Assembly (NCBI GenBank): GCA_026785765.1
Contig: JAJAZK010000309.1
Span: 1-5,141, forward strand
Reading direction: 5' to 3'
DNA length: 5,141 nt
From: Rhodoferax sp.
GTDB lineage: Bacteria; Pseudomonadota; Gammaproteobacteria; Burkholderiales; Burkholderiaceae_C
The notes beneath the pieces are model-generated. The model was not told the origin of the DNA and searched no databases. It saw only the letters and a program-made list of their open reading frames with translations. Positions 1 through 4,657 of the stretch are shown here, piece by piece. Each line of letters opens with the position of its first letter. Positions within the stretch are counted from its first letter, which is position 1. The translations under genes were made by a program, and so were the position numbers.

Positions 1-1080
1 AGCAGCGGCACCCGACGCCGCCGCAGCCGGCGGCTCGATGCCAGCGATGCGCATTCGCAGCGCCGCATTCGGCACCTTGAGCACGCTTTCGCGCTGGTCC
101 GTCACCACCCGCACATTGGCGGTCATCCCTGGCAGCAGCCGTCCACCGCTGTTGGAAAACCCGATCACCGCAACGTAGGTCACCACATTGGCAATCGTCT
201 GCGCCGCCTTGCGCACCTGGCGCACCGAACCCTCGAAGGTCTGCCCCGGAAAAGCGTCCACGGTAAATGTCGCCCGTTGGCCATTGCGGATGCGGCCCAC
301 ATCGCTTTCGTCCACGCTGGCATCGACCTGCATGTCCGACAGGTTCTGGGCGATCACAAAGAGCTCCGGCGACTGCAGGCTGGCCGCCACCGTCTGCCCT
401 TTCTCGATCGCGCGCTTGATCACGATGCCGTCCACCGGCGAGGTGACGCGGGTGCGCGCCAGGTCGATGCGGGCTTGCGCCAGCGTGGCCTCGCGCTGTG
501 CCACATTGGCTTGGGCGGTCTTGATCTGGGCCTCGGTCACCGCCACCTGCGCCTGGGTCGCCTTGACGGTCTCGGTGGTGGTGTTGACCAAGGCGCGCGC
601 CCGGTCGGCTTCGCTTTGCGCGATGAACTGTTTCTCCACCAGCGCCTGTTTGCGTTCCAGATCGCGCCGCGCTTCATCCACGTCCACCTGCGCGCGCGAC
701 ACCTGGGCCCGACTGGCGGCGGTGTTCGCCTGCGCTGTCAGCACGGCGGCACGCGCCGCATCCACGTCGGCCTGCGCCGAGCGCACCCGGTATTCAAAGG
801 TTTCCGGATCGATCTGCGCAATCAACTGCCCGGCCTTGACTTCGGAGTTGAAGTCCACCAGCAGGTCGCGGATCTGGCCGGAGACCTGCGTACCCACCGA
901 CACCTGCGTCACCGGGTTCACCGCGCCGCTGGCCGACACCGTCGCCGAGAGCGGGCCGCGCTCGATTTTTGCGGTCCGGTACAACACCGCGTCGGCCTGC
1001 GCGCGCTGACTCCACCACCACCAGCCACCGGCAGCAGCCAGGGCCATTACCAGCACCGGTACCAGAATTATCTTTTTCAT
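1..1080 (-). CDS. macA: MacA-like periplasmic adaptor subunit of a tripartite efflux pump (HlyD/RND-MFP family), C terminus off the window
   Basis: Membrane-fusion adaptor that would link an inner-membrane transporter (MacB-type ABC or RND) to a TolC-type outer-membrane channel. The minus-strand frame is open from ATG at 1080 to the edge, giving 360 residues without a stop. Residues 1-23 are a Lys-Lys-led hydrophobic anchor ending in four consecutive tryptophans (20-23). The first half of the biotinyl-lipoyl domain is around 57-92 (VGTQVSGQI, then GQLIAQID). An Ala/Gln/Arg-rich helical hairpin spans about 99-205, and the second lipoyl half lies near 210-232 (TSPVDGIVI). The beta-barrel region follows, with a GQRATFTVDAFPG stretch and LLPGMTANV near 315-322. 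The last visible residues are an Ala/Pro-rich linker, so the membrane-proximal domain and stop are missing. The start has only a weak GAG ribosome-binding site but fits the signal-anchor. The partner transporter should lie beyond the left edge. The family is secure; MacA rather than another RND adaptor is a best match by motif. Confidence 0.9.
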   Translation of the reverse strand, partial: MKKIILVPVLVMALAAAGGWWWWSQRAQADAVLYRTAKIERGPLSATVSASGAVNPVTQVSVGTQVSGQIRDLLVDFNSEVKAGQLIAQIDPETFEYRVRSAQADVDAARAAVLTAQANTAASRAQVSRAQVDVDEARRDLERKQALVEKQFIAQSEADRARALVNTTTETVKATQAQVAVTEAQIKTAQANVAQREATLAQARIDLARTRVTSPVDGIVIKRAIEKGQTVAASLQSPELFVIAQNLSDMQVDASVDESDVGRIRNGQRATFTVDAFPGQTFEGSVRQVRKAAQTIANVVTYVAVIGFSNSGGRLLPGMTANVRVVTDQRESVLKVPNAALRMRIAGIEPPAAAASGAAA

Positions 1081-1086
1081 GGACTC

Positions 1087-1092
1087 ATTTTA
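1087..1092 (-). promoter_or_regulatory. Candidate -10 box (TAAAAT) for the adaptor gene
   Basis: On the minus strand TAAAAT ends only 6 bases before the adaptor ATG. Transcription from it would begin at or next to the start codon, giving a leaderless or nearly leaderless mRNA. No good -35 hexamer lies 16-18 bases further upstream. The same CTARAAT core occurs before two other genes here (2349 and 4622), which is the main reason to list it. It could be chance AT-richness. Confidence 0.3.
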
Positions 1093-1207
1093 GAAAAATC
1101 AGGCACCCCGGGTTCCAGCCGCAGTTGCGACCTTGTAAAGCTGCAGCAAAGTTGTCCGTGCGCGTCCGGGCGCAGCACGCCAGCGCCGCGTTTTGCACCG
1201 TCGGTCT

Positions 1208-1229
1208 GCAGTTTGCGCCGACAAACTGC
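1208..1229. repeat. Perfect 8-bp inverted repeat with 6-base spacer (operator-like dyad)
   Basis: GCAGTTTG, spacer CGCCGA, CAAACTGC. It lies in the 222-bp divergent region, 128 bp from the adaptor start and 73 bp from the DUF2306 start. A symmetrical site in a divergent promoter region suggests a repressor or activator operator, but no cognate regulator gene is adjacent. It could also fold as an RNA hairpin. There is no T-tract, so it does not look like a terminator. Apart from this dyad and the -10-like box near 1087, I see no gene or confident promoter in 1081-1302. Confidence 0.4.
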
Positions 1230-1292
1230 CAATTCGTCGCAAACCGATGGCGCTCGCGCACGCGCCGTTGCACAGTTCGCCCCATTCCAGCC

Positions 1293-1296
1293 GGAG
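1293..1296 (+). promoter_or_regulatory. Ribosome binding site GGAG that decides a TTG start
   Basis: GGAG lies 6 bases before TTG at 1303. The long open frame around the DUF2306 gene runs back to position 277, but the homologous protein begins only near 1303. The well-spaced GGAG favours TTG 1303 over the in-frame ATG at 1333, which would remove part of the first membrane helix and its histidine. Confidence 0.6.
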
Positions 1297-1302
1297 CCCA
1301 GC

Positions 1303-1716
1303 TTGCAACTCACCCACACCATCGCCATCCACATGAGTGCTGCGATCCTGGCCGTAGCCATAGGCCCGGTCGCCTTGTGGGCGCGCAGGGGCACAACCCA
1401 GCGGCCACGCGTGCACCGGGCCTTCGGTTACGCCTGGGTCACGCTAATGCTGGTGGCGGCAGTCTCCGCCATCTTCATCCGCGACTACCGGCTTCCCAAC
1501 ATTGAAGGTTTCACGCCTATCCACCTGCTGATACCGGTCACCCTGGGCACCCTGTTCACGGCCTTCTGGTTCCTGCTGCGCGGAAATATCAACGGCCACC
1601 GCAAGTCCATGCAGCGCCTTTATATCGGTGCCTGCCTGGTGGCTGGCGCCTTTACCTTGCTGCCAGGGCGCTACCTGGGCCAGTTGGTCTGGGGCCAGTG
1701 GCTGGGGCTGCTTTGA
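1303..1716 (+). CDS. DUF2306-type four-helix integral membrane protein
   Basis: A 137-residue inner-membrane protein of unknown function, resembling the DUF2306 family (COG5395-like predicted membrane proteins). Four hydrophobic segments lie at about 7-27, 43-59, 72-92 and 106-122. Family-like signatures are the early histidine, the G-x3-LWARRG turn, RVHRAFGYAWV (36-46), PIHLL (72-76), GHRKSM (98-103) and LLPGR (119-123). Four histidines (10, 38, 74, 99) fall at or near the membrane edges. TTG is chosen as start because GGAG lies 6 bases upstream and the N terminus LTHTIAIHMSAA is the expected family beginning; ATG 1333 is the alternative. The stop is TGA. The next gene starts 29 bases downstream on the same strand, so the two are probably cotranscribed. 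No confident promoter was seen upstream. The family assignment rests on the motif pattern; biochemical role unknown. Confidence 0.8.
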   Translation: MQLTHTIAIHMSAAILAVAIGPVALWARRGTTQRPRVHRAFGYAWVTLMLVAAVSAIFIRDYRLPNIEGFTPIHLLIPVTLGTLFTAFWFLLRGNINGHRKSMQRLYIGACLVAGAFTLLPGRYLGQLVWGQWLGLL

Positions 1717-1745
1717 CCTAAATCGTTCTACAGAGATACACCAGC

Positions 1746-2276
1746 ATGGTTCTGCAAATTCTTCTAGGAACACCCACCTGGGTCTGGGCGCTACTGGCGC
1801 TATTGGTCTGGTTGGGACTGGTGCAATCCCGCGCTCGCAGTGTTCCACTGCACCGCGTCATCGTGCTGCCACTGGCCATGACCGGTATATCGATCTATGG
1901 CACCTACTCGACGATACAGGCGGTGCCGCTTTGCGGGGTCCTGTGGCTGGGCGCCGCCGTCGCAACCGCAGCCTGGTTTGCATCCAGTGACTTGCCGCCC
2001 GACGTGCACTTCGACGCAACGCAGCGTCGCTTTCAAGTCCCCGGAAGCTGGGAGCCAATGGCACTCATGATGGCGATATTCGGTACGCGCTATGCGGTGG
2101 CGGTCACATTGGCACTGCATCCGCAGTGGACCCGCGAGGTCGCAGTAACCGCCATCGTGGCCAGCATCTACGGTGCCTTGAGTGGGGTCTTTGTCGGGCG
2201 CATGCTGCGCATGCTGCGCGCCACCCGAGAAGCCCCGACGCCAACACCCGCCGCATCCTCGGTGGGCTGGGGCTGA
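1746..2276 (+). CDS. DUF6622-like multi-spanning membrane protein
   Basis: A 176-residue inner-membrane protein with five hydrophobic segments at about 10-27, 38-57, 61-80, 105-125 and 132-152. The N terminus (ILLGTPTWVWALLALLVWLGL) and the layout recall the uncharacterised DUF6622 family found in many proteobacteria; that name is my recollection of the family pattern and is uncertain. A soluble loop at 81-100 (LPPDVHFDATQRRFQVPGSW) has a short strand-like, charged character. The C terminus ends in an Arg-rich stretch (RMLRMLRATR) and a Pro/Ala/Ser tail, probably cytoplasmic. The start is ATG with CAGAGA about 9 bases upstream, a weak ribosome-binding site. It follows the DUF2306-type gene by 29 bases. 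I can assign no function. Confidence 0.8.
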   Translation: MVLQILLGTPTWVWALLALLVWLGLVQSRARSVPLHRVIVLPLAMTGISIYGTYSTIQAVPLCGVLWLGAAVATAAWFASSDLPPDVHFDATQRRFQVPGSWEPMALMMAIFGTRYAVAVTLALHPQWTREVAVTAIVASIYGALSGVFVGRMLRMLRATREAPTPTPAASSVGWG

Positions 2277-2325
2277 CAAGGCGCCAACCATCTTCTGCTG
2301 GCCATGTAATTGCAGATCGAGGCAT

Positions 2326-2354
2326 TTTTAATCCCGCACCTCCTACCCTAGAAT
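2326..2354 (+). promoter_or_regulatory. Candidate promoter of the 2TM / histidine kinase / LytTR operon
   Basis: TAGAAT at 2349-2354 is a good -10 box, with a poor TTTTAA at the -35 position 17 bases upstream. The -10 box ends 8 bases before the ATG at 2363, so the transcript would have almost no leader, and no Shine-Dalgarno sequence is visible before that ATG. This fits a leaderless or near-leaderless first gene. The 86-bp gap after the previous stop, without a clear terminator, is consistent with a new transcription unit but does not exclude read-through. Confidence 0.45.
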
Positions 2355-2362
2355 GAATTTCC

Positions 2363-2659
2363 ATGGCCGCGCCACTGACACCTGAAGAGATCGAACGCAT
2401 TGCGCGCAAACGCGCTGGCGCCAAACTCGGCTGGTACACCCATGCCACCGTGTACCTGCTGGTGAACCTGGCCCTGTTCCTGGCGTCCAGCCAGGGCTTG
2501 GGCCAGCGCCACTGGTCTGTGTTTCCGGCGCTGGGCTGGGGACTTGGTCTGGTGTTGCATGGCATTGCGGTATTCGCACTCGGCGCTGGCAGCAGCCTGC
2601 GCGAGAACCTGGTGCAAAAAGAACGCGAACGGTTGCAGCGCCAGCAAGACAGTCGTTGA
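2363..2659 (+). CDS. 2TM domain-containing small membrane protein
   Basis: A 98-residue protein made almost entirely of a 2TM domain, a module often found fused or adjacent to LytS-type histidine kinases. The sequence shows a charged N-terminal helix (EEIERIARKRAGAK, 8-21), a first membrane helix at 24-42 opening with GWYTHATVYLLVNL, and a second at 52-73 containing the hallmark WGLGLVLHGIAVF. A charged C-terminal helix follows (ENLVQKERERLQRQQ, about 81-95), likely a short coiled coil. Histidines 27 and 66 and Asn35 sit at family-typical places. The ATG is placed by homology; no Shine-Dalgarno is seen, and a TAGAAT box lies 8 bases upstream. It ends 13 bases before the kinase gene, so cotranscription is very likely. 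Inference: an accessory or modulating subunit of the kinase, both in the inner membrane. Confidence 0.88.
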   Translation: MAAPLTPEEIERIARKRAGAKLGWYTHATVYLLVNLALFLASSQGLGQRHWSVFPALGWGLGLVLHGIAVFALGAGSSLRENLVQKERERLQRQQDSR

Positions 2660-2672
2660 GCCAGGCCAGACT

Positions 2673-3707
2673 ATGACGATCGATTGGCTCACCAAACTGA
2701 GCCATTGGCTGCAGACGACCGCCTTCTGCCTGGCGATCTCGGCCATTCAATTCGCTGTACGGCCGGGCCGCAGCTATGAGTTGCCATTGGTGTATTCGCT
2801 TTGCATCGGCACGGTGACCTGGGCCGTGATCGACTTTGGTCGCCATGCCTTTGCCTCCGCGCGGGAAACCGGCTGGCCCAGTGGCGTGGCCGGTGCCGTA
2901 TTACCTGTATCCGGCATCGTCGCCGGTTACCTTCTGGGCACCCTGGCCGGTGACATCTGGTTCGGCTGGTCGTCCTGGAGTGCGAACCCCGATGCCCGCT
3001 CCCAGTTGCCGGTTTCGATCACCATCACCACGATTGCCGGTGTCGTCTGCACCTATTACTTCTACACACGCAACAAGGCGCGCTACCTCGAAACCAAGAT
3101 GGCCGAGGCACGCAGCCACGCGTCTGAGGCCAAACTCAAGCTGCTGGAGACCCAGCTCGAGCCGCATATGCTCTTTAACACCCTGGCCAACCTGCGGGTG
3201 CTGGTGGGCACCGACAGCGCACGGGCGCAAACCATGCTCGACCACCTGGTTGCTTACCTGCGCGCCACCCTGAGTGCATCCCGTACCAGCAACCAACCGC
3301 TGCAGACCGAGTTTGACCGCTTGCGCGACTACCTGGAGTTGATGACGGTGCGCATGGGGCCGCGCCTGCACTACCGGCTCGAACTGCCGACCGAGTTGGC
3401 CCACGCCCAGATACCCACCATGCTGCTGCAGCCGCTGGTGGAAAACGCCATCAAGCATGGACTGGAACCCAAGGTCGAGGGCGGCAGTATCCTGGTGCAG
3501 GCGACCCGTTCTGGCACCGAGCTGCAGCTTGATGTGATAGACACCGGTGTCGGCATGGTCCACGGCAAGGGCGGCGCCGACGGCTTCGGCCTGCAGCATG
3601 TCCGGGAGCGCCTGACCTCGGCCTTCGGCGAGCGGGCCCAGGTCGAGTTCGTCCCGCAGTTGCGCCCAGGCACTGGCATCCGCCTGAGCCTGCCGTACAT
3701 GCAGTAA
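2673..3707 (+). CDS. LytS-type sensor histidine kinase (His_kinase PF06580 plus HATPase), four-TM sensor
   Basis: Inner-membrane kinase expected to autophosphorylate and pass phosphate to the LytTR regulator encoded 7 bases downstream. Of its 344 residues, four hydrophobic segments (about 15-29, 37-55, 71-93 and 112-131) form a small sensor without a large periplasmic domain. A charged helix at 133-160 leads to the phosphoacceptor motif LEPHMLFNTLANL with His165. The usual phenylalanine after the histidine is methionine here. The HATPase domain shows the N box (VENAIKH, Asn258), the G1 box (DTGVGM, Asp290) and the G2 box (GFGLQHVRERL, from 304). No HAMP or PAS domain is seen. The open frame extends back to 2544, but ATG 2673 is chosen because an earlier start would overlap the 2TM gene deeply and add unrelated sequence. 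The ribosome-binding site is weak (AGG at 2663), suggesting coupling to the preceding gene. The stimulus is unknown. Confidence 0.93.
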   Translation: MTIDWLTKLSHWLQTTAFCLAISAIQFAVRPGRSYELPLVYSLCIGTVTWAVIDFGRHAFASARETGWPSGVAGAVLPVSGIVAGYLLGTLAGDIWFGWSSWSANPDARSQLPVSITITTIAGVVCTYYFYTRNKARYLETKMAEARSHASEAKLKLLETQLEPHMLFNTLANLRVLVGTDSARAQTMLDHLVAYLRATLSASRTSNQPLQTEFDRLRDYLELMTVRMGPRLHYRLELPTELAHAQIPTMLLQPLVENAIKHGLEPKVEGGSILVQATRSGTELQLDVIDTGVGMVHGKGGADGFGLQHVRERLTSAFGERAQVEFVPQLRPGTGIRLSLPYMQ

Positions 3708-3714
3708 TACCGGC

Positions 3715-4566
3715 ATGACTGTTGCACCCGCCGCCACGGCCCTGATTGCAGAAGACGAATCACTGCTGGCCAGCGCGCTGCAGGCGGAGCTGGCGCGCGC
3801 CTGGCCAAACCTGCAAGTGCTGGCGATTGCCGGTGATGGCCTGTCGGCAGTGCAACTGGCGCTACACCACCGGCCCGACGTGTTGTTTTTCGACATCCGA
3901 ATGCCTGGACAAAGTGGCCTCGACGCCGCCGCCGAGCTGGCCGACCGATGGGACGACTCCAACCGGAGCGGCAAACCCTTCCCGGCACTGGTGTTCATCA
4001 CAGCGTACGACCAATATGCGGTGCAGGCCTTTGAGGCCCAGGCGATGGACTACCTGCAGAAGCCGCTGCAGCACGACCGCCTGCAACGGGCAGTCGGCCG
4101 ACTGCAAGCCGTGCTTGCCGCGCGCTCGGTGACGGCCACGGTAAAGGGCGGCGACACGATTGCCGGTGCCGACACGATGGAGCACACTTTGGCCCAATTG
4201 CGCGCCCTGCTTGCCGCAGGAGCAACTTCCGCACCGGCGCTCAGACTCTCGGTGATTCAAGTCAGCGTGGGCAACTCCATCCGTATGGTGCCGCTCGAAG
4301 AAGTGGTCTATTTCGAAGCCGCCGACAAATACATCCGTGTCTTGACCGCGGAACACGAATACCTGATCCGCACCCCCCTGCGCGAGTTGTTGCCGCAACT
4401 CGACCCGCAGCAGTTCTGGCAGGTGCATCGCGCCACGGTGGTGAGTGCGCAGGCCGTGCTGCAGGTCACACGCGACGAGGCGGGAAAGTTGTGGCTGCAT
4501 TTGCGCGGTCGGCGCGAAAAACTCCCGGTAAGCCGCCTGTACGCACACCTCTTCAAAGCGATGTAG
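3715..4566 (+). CDS. LytTR-family DNA-binding response regulator
   Basis: Cytoplasmic transcription regulator partnered with the kinase just upstream. It has 283 residues. The receiver domain is at about 8-125, with the acidic pair Glu13/Asp14, phosphoacceptor Asp60 (FFDIRMPG), Thr96 (FITAYD) and Lys116-Pro117 (YLQKP), so all catalytic positions are intact. A hydrophilic insert around 80-89 (DDSNRSGKPF) sits before the fourth strand. A long Ala-rich linker (about 126-175) leads to the LytTR domain at about 177-281. That domain has the expected VPLEEVVYFEAADKYIRV, TPLRELLPQL and FWQVHRATVV blocks, and a basic GRREKLPVSR stretch near the end. The ATG lies 7 bases after the kinase stop with no strong ribosome-binding site, so translation is probably coupled. 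Target genes are not known; the following transporter gene is a candidate. Confidence 0.93.
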   Translation: MTVAPAATALIAEDESLLASALQAELARAWPNLQVLAIAGDGLSAVQLALHHRPDVLFFDIRMPGQSGLDAAAELADRWDDSNRSGKPFPALVFITAYDQYAVQAFEAQAMDYLQKPLQHDRLQRAVGRLQAVLAARSVTATVKGGDTIAGADTMEHTLAQLRALLAAGATSAPALRLSVIQVSVGNSIRMVPLEEVVYFEAADKYIRVLTAEHEYLIRTPLRELLPQLDPQQFWQVHRATVVSAQAVLQVTRDEAGKLWLHLRGRREKLPVSRLYAHLFKAM

Positions 4567-4569
4567 CCC

Positions 4570-4589
4570 CCCGCTGCTGGCGTAGCGGG
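4570..4589 (+). terminator. Hairpin just after the regulator stop codon, possible weak terminator
   Basis: CCCGCT pairs with AGCGGG, and the stem extends to 8 bp with one G-U pair, leaving a TGGC loop. It starts 4 bases after the TAG stop and is followed by only TT, not a U-tract. It may therefore act as a Rho-dependent or leaky terminator, or as mRNA 3'-end protection. The position argues for a role at the end of the two-component operon. Confidence 0.4.
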
Positions 4590-4602
4590 TTAACGCGCAG
4601 TC

Positions 4603-4620
4603 GCGCCGCAGCGTCGGCGC
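4603..4620. repeat. Perfect 6-bp inverted repeat abutting a -10 box
   Basis: GCGCCG, spacer CAGCGT, CGGCGC. It ends one base before the TAGAAT box at 4622, so it covers the -35/spacer region of the candidate promoter for the secretion transporter. It could be an operator or a second hairpin of the upstream operon's 3' end. G/C-rich 6-bp dyads do arise by chance in DNA of this composition. Confidence 0.3.
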
Positions 4621-4621
4621 C

Positions 4622-4627
4622 TAGAAT
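4622..4627 (+). promoter_or_regulatory. Candidate -10 box (TAGAAT) for the TpsB transporter gene
   Basis: TAGAAT lies 30 bases before the TTG start, which would give a leader of roughly 24 bases carrying the AGGG ribosome-binding site. No consensus -35 is seen 16-18 bases upstream (AGTCGC at the 17-bp position), which would suit an activator-dependent promoter. A short dyad, ATCGA-TGTTG-TCGAT (4626-4640), overlaps the expected transcription start. Confidence 0.4.
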
Positions 4628-4643
4628 CGATGTTGTCGATCCC

Positions 4644-4650
4644 AGGGTGG
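4644..4650 (+). promoter_or_regulatory. Ribosome binding site AGGGTGG that supports a TTG start
   Basis: AGGGTGG lies 7 bases before TTG at 4658. An in-frame TAG at 4622 limits how far upstream translation can begin. The only main alternative is ATG at 4688, which has no comparable site in front and would lose the positively charged start of the signal peptide. Confidence 0.55.
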
Positions 4651-4657
4651 TGCCGTC

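Noticed and set aside
188..1009. Long plus-strand open frames of 273 and 479 codons opposite the adaptor gene
   Set aside because: They are antisense to a clear MacA-like coding frame, and their translations are Arg/Ala/Ser- or His-rich without family motifs. They exist because high-GC codon bias removes stops. Only the last 137 codons of the longer one (from 1303) are real.
1125..1242. TTGCGAC (1125-1131) and GTCGCAA (1236-1242) as a long-range inverted repeat
   Set aside because: Seven-base arms over 100 bases apart are expected by chance at this composition and do not form a compact site.
2277..2325. Terminator after the DUF6622-like gene
   Set aside because: There is a GGCGCC palindrome and a short T-run near 2325, but no stem directly followed by a T-tract.
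2544..2672. Upstream extension of the kinase frame to ATG 2544
   Set aside because: It would overlap the 2TM gene by over 100 bases and add a non-conserved Cys/Ala/Arg-rich stretch. ATG 2673 gives a normal start right after the 2TM stop.
2901..4001. Minus-strand open frame of 366 codons across the kinase and regulator genes
   Set aside because: It lies opposite two genes with intact motifs, and its translation shows no recognisable domain. It is a composition shadow.
4584..4600. GTTAAC core at 4589-4594 as a LytTR binding site
   Set aside because: Read on either strand it matches only part of the LytTR consensus, and no second direct repeat at the usual spacing is present. Too weak to list.
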